A stretch of DNA of 64,000 nt from Roseicitreum antarcticum (GCF_014681765.1 NZ_CP061498.1:2307501-2371500), one strand, 5' to 3'. Shown: positions 33,993-43,737, counted from the first letter of the stretch. The notes: generated by a model not told the origin, from the letters alone. A program made the numbers and translations.

Positions 33993-34513
33993 GCCATTCC
34001 CTCATTTTTCAGCCGTGCGGTGACAGCAGCATTGACCGACCGTGCATCGGCCTTGACGCCGAAGGCCGTCAGGATCTCCTTGGTGGTGTCTTTCGACACT
34101 TCGGTCACCATGGCGACGGCGTTGTCACGTATCTCGTTGATCCGCTCCCCCGACTCGGCCGATTTAGCTGCGATTTTCGCATCGGCCTTGGCCATCGCGA
34201 TATCCAGATCTTTCTGGATGGCGGCCTTGGCTTCGGCCACGATCTTGGCAGCATCAGCACGCGCGTCAGCACGGGCCTGATGATAGGCGGCCTCTGCTTC
34301 GGCAGCTTTGGCCTTGAATTCTTCGGCCGCGGCAATGTCGTTGGTGATCGCGCCCCGGCGTTCTGCCAAAACAGACCCGATGCGCGGCAACGCCACGCGC
34401 GACAGAATGAGGTAAAGCACGACCAAAGCGATCACGAGCCAGAAGATCTGGTTCGAGAATGTCGAAAAGTCGAGCTGCGGCATGCCAGCCGCGTCTTGGG
34501 CAGTGTCTGCCAT
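33989..34513 (-). CDS. atpF2: ATP synthase Fo subunit b'
   Basis: This 174-residue partner of subunit b has one membrane helix near residues 20-40 ([20 protein letters not shown]) and a long coiled region rich in Ala, Glu and Lys. The short hydrophilic N-terminus ([19 protein letters not shown]) is characteristic of b' (AtpX) in photosynthetic and related bacteria. It pairs with subunit b to hold the F1 stator. It lies between atpE and atpF. Confidence 0.93.
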   Translation of the reverse strand: MADTAQDAAGMPQLDFSTFSNQIFWLVIALVVLYLILSRVALPRIGSVLAERRGAITNDIAAAEEFKAKAAEAEAAYHQARADARADAAKIVAEAKAAIQKDLDIAMAKADAKIAAKSAESGERINEIRDNAVAMVTEVSKDTTKEILTAFGVKADARSVNAAVTARLKNEGMA

Positions 34514-34597
34514 GTCGTCCTCCTCAGGGGCCTGAAATCACGGGGTGGCCCGGGAGAACCCGGACCAACCCCGCCGTTAGGATCACCTAAGGCCTGA

Positions 34598-34834
34598 TCA
34601 GACCGCGAACATCAGCAGCAGGGCGACCAGGAACGAGAAGATCCCGAGAGCTTCTGCGAATGCGATGCCGATGAACAGCGTAGCGGTTTGACCGGCAGCG
34701 GCCGAGGGGTTGCGCAGGGCGCCGGACAAGAAGTTGCCCGCAATGTTGCCCACACCGATGGCGGCGCCACCCATGCCCAGCGTGGTCAGACCGACGCCGA
34801 TGAACTTGCCCATTTCTGCGATATCGCCTTCCAT
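34598..34834 (-). CDS. atpE: ATP synthase Fo subunit c
   Basis: This 78-residue proteolipid forms the rotor ring. Two membrane helices are linked by the polar loop [10 protein letters not shown] (residues 40-49). The proton-binding glutamate is in [15 protein letters not shown] (near residue 60). A short charged N-terminus ([15 protein letters not shown]) is typical of alphaproteobacteria. No sodium-type extra Gln/Ser set is seen around the carboxylate, so it probably works with protons. Confidence 0.95.
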   Translation of the reverse strand: MEGDIAEMGKFIGVGLTTLGMGGAAIGVGNIAGNFLSGALRNPSAAAGQTATLFIGIAFAEALGIFSFLVALLLMFAV

Positions 34835-34886
34835 AACACTTCTCCTTGGTTGGAATTTGCGGATGAGGGGAACCTGATGCTGCGCC

Positions 34887-35642
34887 TTAGTGGTGCGGAT
34901 GCAGCGCGTCTTTCAGATAGACGCAGGTGAGGATCGTAAACACATACGCCTGAATGGCGGCGACCAGGACTTCCAGCCCGTAGATCGCGACAACCGCCAG
35001 GACGGGGGCGAAGGCTGCGGCACCCATGGCGCCTGCGAAGCCTGCGAAAACTTTTACAACGGCATGCCCGGCCATCATGTTGCCTGCCAGACGAATAGAG
35101 TGGCTGAGTGGGCGCACGAAATACGAGATGAGCTCGATCAAGGCCAGCACCGGGCGCAGCGCCAAGGGGGCCGAGCTGATCCAGAACATTTTCAGGAAGG
35201 CCGTACCGTTGAGCACAAAACCAAGCACCGTCACGGTGATGAACACTGCCAGCGCCAGAACCGCCGTCACCGCGATGTGCGAAGTGGTGGTGAATGCGAA
35301 AGGCAGCAGGCCGAGGAAGTTGGCAAACAGGATGAAGGTGAACAGCGTCATCACATAGGGGAAGTACCGCAGACCTTCCTTACCGGTCACGTCTTCGATC
35401 ATCTTGTAGATGAAGCCATACATGACCTCGCCTATCGACTGGGCGCGGGTCGGCACGATGGCACGGCCCTTGCTACCCATCACCATGACCAGCGAAATGG
35501 CGATAACGGTCAGCGCCAGCCACAGCGTCACGTTAGTGGGCGTATACCAATTGACCACATCGCCGCCAAACAAGGGCTGCACGATAAACTGGTCCATCGG
35601 TCTGATGGTCAAGCCGCCGGTTTCTTCAGCCACGTTGGTCAT
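34887..35642 (-). CDS. atpB: ATP synthase Fo subunit a
   Basis: This 251-residue proton-channel subunit starts at 35642 ([20 protein letters not shown]); an in-frame ATG lies 6 bp earlier, and the frame is open further into atpI. It has five to six membrane helices. The essential arginine lies in [19 protein letters not shown], and the C-terminal partner residues in [20 protein letters not shown]. It overlaps the end of atpI by 17 bp. Confidence 0.94.
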   Translation of the reverse strand: MTNVAEETGGLTIRPMDQFIVQPLFGGDVVNWYTPTNVTLWLALTVIAISLVMVMGSKGRAIVPTRAQSIGEVMYGFIYKMIEDVTGKEGLRYFPYVMTLFTFILFANFLGLLPFAFTTTSHIAVTAVLALAVFITVTVLGFVLNGTAFLKMFWISSAPLALRPVLALIELISYFVRPLSHSIRLAGNMMAGHAVVKVFAGFAGAMGAAAFAPVLAVVAIYGLEVLVAAIQAYVFTILTCVYLKDALHPHH

Positions 35643-35973
35643 CCCCATGCGTTGTGGCCGCTTTTGCAGCCTTGTCGATTTCGCCGCGCTGAAGCTCGGC
35701 CGCGGTGCGCAACATGGTGCGGACGCCTGCGACAAAACCCAGCAGTATAAATAGCACCAGCAGGAAAGGTTGGGTTCCCAACAGGTAATCCAGCCCGTAG
35801 CCTATGCCAAACCCGAGCGCCAGCCCGGACACCAATTCCAGTACCATCCGCCAGGCCACATGAGCCATCGCGTGATGATCCTCTTTCCGGGGCGGCGGTT
35901 CGTGCGCCGATTTTATCTTGGCGATCCTGTCGTCCAGCGCGCGAAGACGCTCCAGATCATCAGGTGTAGCCAT
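35626..35973 (-). CDS. atpI: ATP synthase protein I
   Basis: This 115-residue small membrane protein is often first in Fo operons and is linked to c-ring assembly or magnesium handling. It has a charged N-terminus (residues 1-38) and two helices near 43-65 ([20 protein letters not shown]) and 70-88 ([20 protein letters not shown]), joined by a short turn, then a charged tail. The [13 protein letters not shown] turn is typical of the AtpI/AtpZ group. It leads the operon atpI-B-E-b'-b. Confidence 0.9.
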   Translation of the reverse strand: MATPDDLERLRALDDRIAKIKSAHEPPPRKEDHHAMAHVAWRMVLELVSGLALGFGIGYGLDYLLGTQPFLLVLFILLGFVAGVRTMLRTAAELQRGEIDKAAKAATTHGDDQRG

Positions 35974-36063
35974 GCCGACCCCTTCCGGAAGTTGTTGCGG
36001 AAGCTAGAAGCAGGACGCCACAGAGTCAAGCGCGAAACCCGGGAAGCTGTGTGGCACAACCAA

Positions 36064-36085
36064 TTGATAAATATAGGTTTATCAA
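36064..36085. promoter_or_regulatory. Inverted repeat, likely ArsR-type operator
   Basis: TTGATAAA (36064-36071) and TTTATCAA (36078-36085) are perfect 8-bp arms with a 6-bp AT-rich spacer, in the divergent region between atpI and the ArsR gene. The AT content is far above the surroundings. Size and symmetry fit an ArsR-family site; the nearest such regulator starts 100 bp away. Confidence 0.6.
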
Positions 36086-36187
36086 ATTTGGTTCAGGAGA
36101 TTGCGGCAGCGCGGCGGCGCCTGTGAGGCCTGCAGCATATTCAACCATCCGGTTGACCTTTGGCAGCGCTCCGGCAATGCTGCGCGG

Positions 36188-36541
36188 ATGCAGTCATCGC
36201 TTGACCAGATATTCATGGCGCTTGCCGATCCAACCCGCCGCGCGATCCTGTCGATGCTGCTGGAGGACGACATGGCAGTGACCGACGTGGCAGAGCCGTT
36301 CCAGATGTCGCTGGCCGCAGTTTCAAAGCATCTGGGAATATTGGCGGCGGCGGGACTGATCAGCCAGGAAAAACGCGGGCGGGTGAAGTGGTGCAAACTT
36401 GAACCCGACAGCCTGCGCGACGCGTCGGTCTGGATGCAGGCCTTCGGGCAGTTCGAGTCGGTCAACCTTGACGCATTCGAGCGGTTTCTGGCGGTGGAAC
36501 TGGCCGCGCCGGACGCGCAGACCGAGGGCGAGTGGCCCTGA
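36188..36541 (+). CDS. ArsR-family transcriptional regulator
   Basis: This 117-residue winged-helix regulator starts at the ATG at 36188 (MQSSLDQIFMALADPTRRAI). The recognition region is VAEPFQMSLAAVSKHLGILA and the wing contains GRVKWCKLEPDSL. It has a single Cys in the wing, so the metal-binding CxC of classic ArsR is absent. It looks like the ADPTRRAIL group that often pairs with SRPBCC proteins, but no such partner follows. It is divergent from the ATP synthase Fo operon, so it may be autoregulatory through the inverted repeat at 36064-36085. Confidence 0.85.
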   Translation: MQSSLDQIFMALADPTRRAILSMLLEDDMAVTDVAEPFQMSLAAVSKHLGILAAAGLISQEKRGRVKWCKLEPDSLRDASVWMQAFGQFESVNLDAFERFLAVELAAPDAQTEGEWP

Positions 36542-36649
36542 CACCGCCAGTGGCACAATGCTCTGCGCCGCGTTGCCGCGCAGAGCCCTGAACAGGCCGC
36601 ACCAGAGACGCCCCGCGCCATACATCAGGCACACGCTGGGCACTTTACC

Positions 36650-36678
36650 GGGTGTCTGTGCGTATCCCACAGGCACCC
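36650..36678. terminator. Hairpin between the ArsR gene and the carboxypeptidase gene
   Basis: GGGTGTCTGTG (36650-36660) pairs with CACAGGCACCC (36668-36678) with one G-T mismatch and a 7-nt loop. It lies between convergent genes and may end transcripts from both, although neither side has a T-run. Confidence 0.5.
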
Positions 36679-36760
36679 ACGGTGCCGGCCCCTGATCTGT
36701 CGCGTTCCTTAGGAGCGCCCGATACATAACGCGCCCACGCGGTGCTTGAGGGCTGACCAC

Positions 36761-38584
36761 CTAAGGTGCGATGGTAATGCAGGTCCGGTTGCGGGCCTGG
36801 ATACGACGGCAGGCCAAGTCTGCCTGATCCTGGGTCAGACCGGCGAATTCGGCATCGAACTTGCCCGCGCGCTGCTGGATCCGGCGGATGCCGCCTTCCA
36901 GTGCGGCGCTTTCGGACAGGCTGGTCTGGATCAGCGTGCGCTCGGCCTCGTGACGGTTTGGATGGCCGCCCAGATGCACCCCCCAAAGCCGTGCATCAGA
37001 TGTCGACATCCGGGCGACGACCTGCGTGGCGGTCGGCGCCTGATCCGCGGCGGCAACGGCCTGCACATACGCGGGCCGTGGTGGTGGAGCGACGGACAAT
37101 GCCACAGGTGCGCTGCTGGTCAGGATGATCTGATCGTTCAACGCGGGACTGTCGGGCGCTGCAGCCGCAGGGGATTCCTGTACCGCGTTCAGCGCCGCCA
37201 CATCCGCCGGGTTGGCGACGCGGAACCCGGCGGCGCGCGCAAGGTCCAGATCGGCCGCTGCGGCAGCCGGGGTTGCCCGCACCGCCTGTGGCGCGGCTTC
37301 CGCGACGGCGGTGGGCTCGGCCGCACCGGCCGCAACCGCCGCGACCTGGACCTGCGCGCCGTCTTGAATTTGCGCGACCTCAGCCGCTTCAAGATCGGGG
37401 CGGGCGACCGGCACGATGCCCAGCACCTCTGGGGCGAGGGCGGCAAGTTCGGTGTCAACGGGCACGACCTCAACCGTCGCGGCATCGGCCACCACGGACA
37501 ACGCATCAGAAATGCCCGATTGCAGCGCCATCAGCATCTCTGGCGCGGGCTCGGCGGTGGGCCTGCCCATCGGACGCGGGCTGCGGGCAACGGCGGTTTG
37601 CAGCCGGATCGTGCGCCCGGCACCCTGATTGTCGGACCCGGCCTGCGCCATCGCAACCCCTGCCGAAGGCGCGCTGTAGGACGGGGTGGCGGGCGGGCGC
37701 GTTGCGGCCCGCGCCGGTGCGCGCGAAAAGCCCATGTCCATCAGTTCGGCCACCTGCGCGTTGCGCGCGGCGGTCGAGGCGCCGCCGAAAACCGTGGTGA
37801 TGATCCGCACACCGTTACGTTCGGCCGAGCCGACCATGTTGAACCCGGCAGCGCTGGTATACCCGGTCTTGATCCCGTCCGCGCCGCGATAAGCATCAAG
37901 AAAGCGACGGTTGGTATTGGGCACCTGCGCCATGCCCGCATCGGCAGACCGGCGCGAGAACAGGTTGTAGTATTGCGGATAATCGAACAGCAATTGGCGG
38001 CCCAGCGTGGTCATGTCGCGCGCGGTGGACAGGTGCCCGGACGTCGTCAGGCCGTGCGCATTGCGAAAGGTTGTGTTCGACATCCCCATGGCGCGGGCGG
38101 TCTGGGTCATGCGGGTGGTGAAGGCTTCCTCGGACCCCGAAATCGCCTCGCCCAATGCGGTGGCGGCATCGTTGGCGGACCGGACCGCCGCAGCGCGGAT
38201 CAGATAACGCAACGCGATACGCTGCCCCGAACGCAGGCCCAGCTTCGACGGCGGTTCTGCGGCGGCGTTGCGGCTGATCGTCACCATTGTATCCAGCGTG
38301 ATCTCGCCATGCTCAATCGCCTGAAACACGACATAGAGCGTCATCATCTTTGTCAGTGACGCGGGATGAAGCCGGGTGTCATGGTTGCGCGCATACAGGA
38401 TTTCGCCTGAGCGTGCGTCGACGACCATGGACGCATGGGGCGCGGCATGGGCCCGCCCCAGCGTGAAGATCGTAAGCCCGATGAATAGCGCGCAGGCCAA
38501 TACCGCGCGCAGGGACGGTCGCGAATGCGCTGTCACTTGTGCCTGCCTCTCATGCTCTGCCTCGCCCCCGGTTCCGGGGTGCAT
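36761..38584 (-). CDS. D-alanyl-D-alanine carboxypeptidase with C-terminal SPOR domain
   Basis: This 607-residue low-molecular-mass penicillin-binding protein trims the terminal D-Ala of peptidoglycan. After a signal peptide (cut near AHAAPH, residue 48) come the three active-site motifs: SLTK at 76-79, SAN at 136-138 and KTG at 239-241. Residues about 290-530 are an Ala/Pro/Val-rich linker of low complexity, and the last 70 residues (WGVHLGGHPNRHEAERTL and on) look like a SPOR domain that binds denuded glycan at the septum. DacA-type proteins of E. coli end with a different domain; the linker-SPOR form is known in alphaproteobacteria. It would act in the periplasm at the division site. Confidence 0.88.
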   Translation of the reverse strand: MHPGTGGEAEHERQAQVTAHSRPSLRAVLACALFIGLTIFTLGRAHAAPHASMVVDARSGEILYARNHDTRLHPASLTKMMTLYVVFQAIEHGEITLDTMVTISRNAAAEPPSKLGLRSGQRIALRYLIRAAAVRSANDAATALGEAISGSEEAFTTRMTQTARAMGMSNTTFRNAHGLTTSGHLSTARDMTTLGRQLLFDYPQYYNLFSRRSADAGMAQVPNTNRRFLDAYRGADGIKTGYTSAAGFNMVGSAERNGVRIITTVFGGASTAARNAQVAELMDMGFSRAPARAATRPPATPSYSAPSAGVAMAQAGSDNQGAGRTIRLQTAVARSPRPMGRPTAEPAPEMLMALQSGISDALSVVADAATVEVVPVDTELAALAPEVLGIVPVARPDLEAAEVAQIQDGAQVQVAAVAAGAAEPTAVAEAAPQAVRATPAAAAADLDLARAAGFRVANPADVAALNAVQESPAAAAPDSPALNDQIILTSSAPVALSVAPPPRPAYVQAVAAADQAPTATQVVARMSTSDARLWGVHLGGHPNRHEAERTLIQTSLSESAALEGGIRRIQQRAGKFDAEFAGLTQDQADLACRRIQARNRTCITIAP

Positions 38585-38738
38585 CTTATTTGTCCCTTAC
38601 GGTAGCACGCGCGGGCAGTTCCGAAAACCCCTTTCTTATCAATCGTCTTCGGGCAAAAGTTAATGTGATTTTCGTATATTTAGCGCGATTCGGACTGCGC
38701 AACACAAGATACGCGACAGGCGCCATCGGCGCCCGGTA

Positions 38739-39446
38739 TCAGGCGCCATCCAGCCAGCGCACCAGGTCAGGCAGGTGCGACAGGTCAGGCAGCCTGCGGA
38801 AGCGGGGATGATCCAGCGGCGGCTCGGCGTGCTCCATCGCCCATTCGTCGCCTTGGGGCACATGCACGCCGTAGCCCCCCGCGACGATCGGCGGGATGAC
38901 ATCTGAGCGCAGCGAGTTGCCGACCATCAGCGCCTGCTCCGCCCCATGACCGTGGCGGTCAAAAATGCGGCTGTAGACCTCGGGCGTCTTGTCGCTGACG
39001 ATCTCGACCGCGTGAAACAGATCGCCCAGCCCCGATTGTGCCAGCTTGCGTTCCTGGTCCAGAAGATCGCCCTTGGTGATGACCACCAGCCGATAGTCCG
39101 GGGCCAGCGCGGCGATGGCATCTTGCACATGGGGCAGCAATTCGATGGGATAGGCCAACATGTCCTGCCCTGCGGCCAGCAATTCACTGATGACCTTCGC
39201 AGGCACGCGCTGGTCGGTCACCTCGATCGCGGTTTCGATCATCGACAGCACGAAGCCCTTCACGCCATAGCCGTAGTGCCCGATGTTACGCCGCTCGGCC
39301 TGCAGCAGCCGTTCTGCCAGATGGTCGGACGGTGCGTAGTCCGACAACAATTCAGCGAATCGGTCCTGGGTCAGGCGGAAGAAGCGTTCATTCTGCCAAA
39401 GCGTATCATCGGCATCAAAACCGATCGTGGTCAGCCGCGTCGTCAT
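38739..39446 (-). CDS. HAD-family hydrolase
   Basis: This 235-residue enzyme starts at the ATG at 39446 ([20 protein letters not shown]) with GGGG in front. Motif I DADDTLW has the two catalytic aspartates; motif II lies in [11 protein letters not shown], with Thr replacing the usual Thr/Ser of that strand end; motif III is [10 protein letters not shown]; motif IV is [13 protein letters not shown]. It belongs to the group with a helical cap (residues 20-95). The substrate is unknown. It diverges from clpS. Confidence 0.82.
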   Translation of the reverse strand: MTTRLTTIGFDADDTLWQNERFFRLTQDRFAELLSDYAPSDHLAERLLQAERRNIGHYGYGVKGFVLSMIETAIEVTDQRVPAKVISELLAAGQDMLAYPIELLPHVQDAIAALAPDYRLVVITKGDLLDQERKLAQSGLGDLFHAVEIVSDKTPEVYSRIFDRHGHGAEQALMVGNSLRSDVIPPIVAGGYGVHVPQGDEWAMEHAEPPLDHPRFRRLPDLSHLPDLVRWLDGA

Positions 39447-39579
39447 GCGTCGCCCCCCTTTCACCGCTCTGTCGGCATTGTTTTCCGACACAGTCGCCGC
39501 GCGGCAGGCGACGGGTCTTTTCTATGCCGTAAGACACACTATACTAGAGGCCGATGCAATCAACACGGAGCTGCCCCTC

Positions 39580-39921
39580 GTGACGCCTCAAACCCGCATG
39601 ATGTCCGACAAGGACGACCAGCGCGACGGCGACACCTCCATCGTCACCAAGACGCGGACCAAAACCCAGCGCCCGCCGATGTACAAGGTGCTGCTGCTGA
39701 ACGACGACTACACGCCGATGGAATTCGTGGTGCATGTGTTGGAGCGGTTCTTTGGCATGACCCACGCGCAGGCGTTCGAGATAATGCTGACTGTGCACAA
39801 GAAAGGCGCGGCGGTTGTCGGCGTTTTCTCTTTTGAGGTTGCCGAAACAAAGGTTGCTCAGGTGATGGATTTTGCCCGACGGCATCAACATCCGCTGCAA
39901 TGTACCCTGGAAAAGGAATAA
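39580..39921 (+). CDS. clpS: ClpS adaptor of ClpAP
   Basis: This 113-residue adaptor delivers N-degron proteins to ClpAP. The core has [20 protein letters not shown] and [18 protein letters not shown], with the DDYTPMEF binding loop. I prefer GTG 39580 because GGAG sits 9 nt before it; the ATG at 39598 or 39601 lacks a ribosome-binding site and would give 107 or 106 residues. clpA is not adjacent: an RsmC-like gene follows. Confidence 0.93.
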   Translation: MTPQTRMMSDKDDQRDGDTSIVTKTRTKTQRPPMYKVLLLNDDYTPMEFVVHVLERFFGMTHAQAFEIMLTVHKKGAAVVGVFSFEVAETKVAQVMDFARRHQHPLQCTLEKE

Positions 39922-39939
39922 GGCGCGCGTCGCCTGCCC

Positions 39940-41007
39940 ATGTCCCACGCCCATGCTGATACCGCGGCGCGCCATGCGCGCCTGCAACTTGCTGTCGATG
40001 CCGGGCTGACCCTGCCCGATACCGGCGATATTGCCGTGCTGCGTCCCCGCGCTGGCGAATGGTTCGACCCGCTGCCGCGCGACCGGCTGCACATGGTACA
40101 GGGCTTTCGCCCTGACCATGACGCGTTTGCCAGCGCCGGGTTCACCGTCACGCCCGACCTTATGGGCCGGTTCGCAGGCATCATGGTCTGCCTGCCCCGC
40201 GCCAAGGCCGAGGCGCGCGCCCTGATCGCCGCTGCCGCCACCCATTCAGATGGCTGGGTGATCGTGGATGGCCAGAAGGCCGACGGGATCGAAGGGGTTC
40301 TGCGCGAAGTGCGTGCCCGCGCGCCCATTGGCGGCGCGATCGCCAAGGCGCATGGCAAACTCTTCTGGTTTGATGCCCATGCCCTTGATACCAGCGCCGA
40401 CGATTTCAGCGGCTGGCACGCCCAGCCGCTGCGACTGGACGACCCGGAAGTGCCCGGTTTCGTCACCCTGCCGGGGCTATTTTCCGCCGATGGCATCGAC
40501 CCTGCTTCGCGCCTTCTGGCAGAGTCCCTGCCCGACGCGCTGCCCCCTGTCGTTGCCGATCTGGGTGCCGGCTGGGGCTATCTGGCGGCAAGGGTGTTGC
40601 AACACGCAGGCATTCAGACGCTGCACATGGTCGAGGCAGAGGCCGCAGCACTGGATTGCGCCCGCCAGAATATCCAAGATCCGCGCGCGCAGTTCCATTG
40701 GGCAGATGCAACCACCCTGACCCTGACGCCGCCAGTTGATATGGTGGTCATGAACCCGCCGTTTCACACCGGACACAAGGGGCAACCCGCGCTGGGTGTG
40801 CAGTTCATCGCCACGGCAAAGCGCATCCTGAAACCGCAAGGCAGCCTGTGGATGGTCGCCAACCGCCACCTGCCCTATGAGGCGGCGCTGACAGACGCCT
40901 TCCGCGACATTGATGAGGTCGGCGGCACCGCCAGCTTCAAACTCTACCGCGCCAGCCATCCGCTGCGCGAGAAACAACGCACCCAGTCGCGAAAGGGCCA
41001 GAGATGA
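39940..41007 (+). CDS. RsmC-like 16S rRNA guanine-N2 methyltransferase
   Basis: This 355-residue class I SAM-dependent methyltransferase has the layout of RsmC. Residues 1-165 are a degenerate methyltransferase-like half, and 175-345 are the active half with SAM loop VADLGAGWGYLAARVL and the N-methyltransferase signature MNPPFHTG (NPPF). The E. coli homologue modifies G1207 of 16S rRNA. The start follows clpS by 18 bp. Its last codon overlaps the SDR gene by 4 bp (ATGA). An RlmG-type 23S enzyme is the alternative. Confidence 0.82.
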   Translation: MSHAHADTAARHARLQLAVDAGLTLPDTGDIAVLRPRAGEWFDPLPRDRLHMVQGFRPDHDAFASAGFTVTPDLMGRFAGIMVCLPRAKAEARALIAAAATHSDGWVIVDGQKADGIEGVLREVRARAPIGGAIAKAHGKLFWFDAHALDTSADDFSGWHAQPLRLDDPEVPGFVTLPGLFSADGIDPASRLLAESLPDALPPVVADLGAGWGYLAARVLQHAGIQTLHMVEAEAAALDCARQNIQDPRAQFHWADATTLTLTPPVDMVVMNPPFHTGHKGQPALGVQFIATAKRILKPQGSLWMVANRHLPYEAALTDAFRDIDEVGGTASFKLYRASHPLREKQRTQSRKGQR

Positions 41008-41813
41008 GCTTTTCCATCGCAGGCAAGACCGCCATCGTCACCGGCGCAGCCCATGGTATCGGTATGGCCATCGGACGGCAGTTTCTGGATCAGGGCGCGA
41101 ATGTCGTCTTCGCCGATCTGGATGAGAAGGGCCTGAAATCGCAGATTTCCAGCTCGACCGCCGAAAACCCTTGCCTGCGGCTGTTCGCGGGTGATCTGCG
41201 CGAGCGTCTGACGGTCGCCAACCTGTTGTCTGCCACGATTGATGCGTTTGACCGGGTGGATATCTTGGTGAACGCGGCGCGCCAATGCCAGCAATCCGAC
41301 CCGCTGGAACCGCAGGACGATTCCATTGAACTGTTGCTGCAACAAAACCTGCTGACCAGCCTGCGGCTGAGCCAGGCGGTGGCGAAGCGCATGATGGCGC
41401 AGGCCGAAGACAGCCGTGAGAAAGACCGCCACGTCGGGTCGATCATCAACCTGTCATCCATCGCCGCGCGCCGCACCCAGCCCGAGCTGATGGCCTATTC
41501 GATCAGCACCGCCGCAGTGGATCAGATGACCCGATCACTGGCCGTGGCGCTGGCCCCGCACCGTATCCGGGTCAATGCCGTGGCCTTCGGGTCGGTGATG
41601 AGCGCCAGCCTGAAGGACCAGATCCGCCAGCATGAAGAGTACCGCGCCTCGATCATCGAACACACGCCAATGGCCCGGATCGGCAAGGCGTCGGACATCG
41701 CGGAAAGCGTGCAGTTTCTGGCCTCTGACGCGTCGGGCTTCATGACCGGGCAGATCCTGACGGTGGATGGCGGCCGCACGTTGATCGACCCGGTTTCGGT
41801 GCCCGCGCATTAG
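41004..41813 (+). CDS. SDR-family protein lacking the catalytic lysine
   Basis: This 269-residue protein has the SDR fold. The cofactor loop TGAAHGIG (residues 13-20), the strand end with VVFADLD and the C-terminal GQILTVDGG are normal. The active-site helix, however, reads AYSISTAAVDQM: Tyr165 is kept, but the Lys of YxxxK is Thr169 (codon ACC), and NNAG is replaced by NAARQ near 90. Ser151/Ser152 precede. Without the Lys the usual dehydrogenase chemistry should be badly impaired, so it may bind NAD(P) without catalysis or use another residue. It overlaps the rsmC-like gene and is probably co-translated. Confidence 0.8.
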   Translation: MSFSIAGKTAIVTGAAHGIGMAIGRQFLDQGANVVFADLDEKGLKSQISSSTAENPCLRLFAGDLRERLTVANLLSATIDAFDRVDILVNAARQCQQSDPLEPQDDSIELLLQQNLLTSLRLSQAVAKRMMAQAEDSREKDRHVGSIINLSSIAARRTQPELMAYSISTAAVDQMTRSLAVALAPHRIRVNAVAFGSVMSASLKDQIRQHEEYRASIIEHTPMARIGKASDIAESVQFLASDASGFMTGQILTVDGGRTLIDPVSVPAH

Positions 41814-42021
41814 CAGCACGCTGCATAAAGTACTGTGAACCGTTCGCGGGCGGGCAGTTTCTCCAGCCAGAAGATTGAACCGCGCCCCAACCCGGGGCAT
41901 CGCGCTCGATCAGCGGCGCTATCGACCATTGCGGGCGCGAAAAGAACGGCCAAGAAGACACCGGCCGGAAGACCCTTGTTGGAAGGACGGTTCAGCGTGC
42001 CGTCAGGCCAGCCGCACTCCC

Positions 42022-43068
42022 TTACGCCCCCGCGCCGTCAAGCCGCAGCGCCGCCCAGCGGGCGGCGTCGCGCACGGTTTCATCAGGGTCGTTGCACAGA
42101 CCCTGCGCAGTGGCGCGAAGATCGGGGCGGGCGGAATTGCCGATGGCATAAAGCACGTTACGCACGAAGCGGTTGCGTCCGATCCGCTTGATGGGCGAGC
42201 CTGAGAACCGCGCGCGAAACCCCGCATCATCCAGCAAGGCCAGTTCAGCCAATGGCGGGGCCTGCAGATCGGGGCGGGCGTGGTATTTGGCCTCGGACGC
42301 CTCGACCGCGAATTTGTTCCACGGGCAGATGGCCAGACAATCGTCACACCCATAAATCCGGTTGCCCATCAGCGCGCGCAATTCGGGATCGACCGGGCCG
42401 TGATGCTCGATCGTCAGGTAGGAAATGCAGCGCCGCGCATCCAGTTGAAAGGGCGCGGGGAAGGCATTTGTCGGGCAAATGTCCAGACAGGCGGTGCAAG
42501 AACCACAAGCCTCGGCCCCCGGCGTATCGGGCGGCAAGGCGTGGGTGGTGAACAAGGCACCCAGAAAGAACCAGTTGCCCAGATCGCGTGACAAAAGGTT
42601 CGTGTGCTTGCCCTGCCAGCCCAGCCCAGCGGCGGCGGCAAGGGGTTTTTCCATCACCGGGGCGGTATCGACGAAGACCTTTATCTCACCCCCGGCGGTA
42701 TCGATCAGCCAACGGCCCAGCCGTTTCAGCCGCTTCTTGGCGACGTCGTGATAGTCGCGGTGCTGCGCATAGACCGAGATCGCGGCGCGGTCGCGCAGCG
42801 CCAGTGCATCCAGCGGGTTGTGATCAGGGGTGTAGGGCTCGGCCAGCATGATGACGCTGCGCGCATCCGGCCACAGGGCAGCAGGGTCGCTGCGCCATGT
42901 CATGCGTTCCGCCATCCAGCCCATTTGCCCGTGGTACCCGGCATCAACAAACGCCTTAAGCTGCGCGGGGGCCTGCGGAATGGCATCGGGGCGGCAGACG
43001 CCCATGGAAGCAAACCCCTCGAGCCGGGCCTGCGCCGCGATCTGTGTTTTCAGCGCGGCGGGGTCCAT
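42022..43068 (-). CDS. queG: Epoxyqueuosine reductase QueG
   Basis: This 348-residue cobalamin- and iron-sulfur-dependent enzyme makes the last step of queuosine synthesis on tRNA. Two ferredoxin-like clusters are visible: [16 protein letters not shown] and [14 protein letters not shown]. The N-terminal part has [20 protein letters not shown] (around residues 130-150) with the catalytic Asp region, and a HEAT-like tail ends at RLDGAGA. The start overlaps the end of a GST-type gene by a few bases' spacing (3 bp apart), so both share an operon. Confidence 0.94.
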   Translation of the reverse strand: MDPAALKTQIAAQARLEGFASMGVCRPDAIPQAPAQLKAFVDAGYHGQMGWMAERMTWRSDPAALWPDARSVIMLAEPYTPDHNPLDALALRDRAAISVYAQHRDYHDVAKKRLKRLGRWLIDTAGGEIKVFVDTAPVMEKPLAAAAGLGWQGKHTNLLSRDLGNWFFLGALFTTHALPPDTPGAEACGSCTACLDICPTNAFPAPFQLDARRCISYLTIEHHGPVDPELRALMGNRIYGCDDCLAICPWNKFAVEASEAKYHARPDLQAPPLAELALLDDAGFRARFSGSPIKRIGRNRFVRNVLYAIGNSARPDLRATAQGLCNDPDETVRDAARWAALRLDGAGA

Positions 43069-43071
43069 GGC

Positions 43072-43737
43072 TCAGAAATCCAGATCGGCGTAATGCGGCG
43101 GCGGCGGGAAGCCCGGCACCTGATCGGCCAGCAGCGTGCGGAACGCCGGACGCGATTTGATCTTGGCGTACCATTCGTGCAGCGTGGCGCTGCGCCGCCA
43201 GTCCACATCCGAGATATAGTCAAGGCAAGACAGATGCGCTGCGGCGGTGAAATCAGCCAGCGTCATGTCGCCGCCCGCCAGCCAGCGCCGCTGTTCCAGC
43301 AGCCAGACCATGTAGTCGAGGTGGAACTTGATCATGGTCGCGCCGGTCTTGATATTCTTGCTGTCCGGGTAGCCTTGGCCCATGATCTTCTTGTTCACGC
43401 GCTCGTAGACCAGGTTGCGCGTGACCTCATGGTGGAACTTGTCGTCGAACCATGCGCAGAGCCGCCGCACCTCGTAGCGCGCATCCGGGTCACGGGGCAT
43501 CAGCGGCGGCGTGGGGTGGCGTTCGTCAAGGTATTCACAGATCGCCTGCGATTCCGCCATTGTCTTGCCGTCATAGCGCAGCACCGGCACCTTCCCCGCC
43601 GGATTGCGGCGCAGGAAATCGGGGGCGTTTTCCCAATAGCGTTCCTCGATCAGCTCGACCTCGATTTTCTTTTCGGCAAGGGTCAGACGGACCTTGCGGC
43701 AGAACGGCGAAAGCGGAACGTGGTAAAGACGGGCCAT
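43072..43737 (-). CDS. Glutathione S-transferase family protein
   Basis: This 221-residue protein has an N-terminal thioredoxin-fold half (LYHVPLSPFCRKVRLTLAE, with Cys12 near the active site; PVLRYDGKTMAESQAICEYL) and an all-helical second half. The start at 43737 is chosen because the longer frame upstream runs into mtgA. Its substrate is unknown. It lies 61 bp after mtgA and 3 bp before queG on the minus strand. It resembles the stringent/zeta-like alphaproteobacterial GSTs, but I cannot assign a class. Confidence 0.85.
   Translation of the reverse strand: MARLYHVPLSPFCRKVRLTLAEKKIEVELIEERYWENAPDFLRRNPAGKVPVLRYDGKTMAESQAICEYLDERHPTPPLMPRDPDARYEVRRLCAWFDDKFHHEVTRNLVYERVNKKIMGQGYPDSKNIKTGATMIKFHLDYMVWLLEQRRWLAGGDMTLADFTAAAHLSCLDYISDVDWRRSATLHEWYAKIKSRPAFRTLLADQVPGFPPPPHYADLDF

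Noticed and set aside
41814-42021. Possible small RNA or tRNA between the SDR gene and queG
   Set aside because: No cloverleaf, no T-loop GGTTCGA-type box with matching stems and no terminator were visible.
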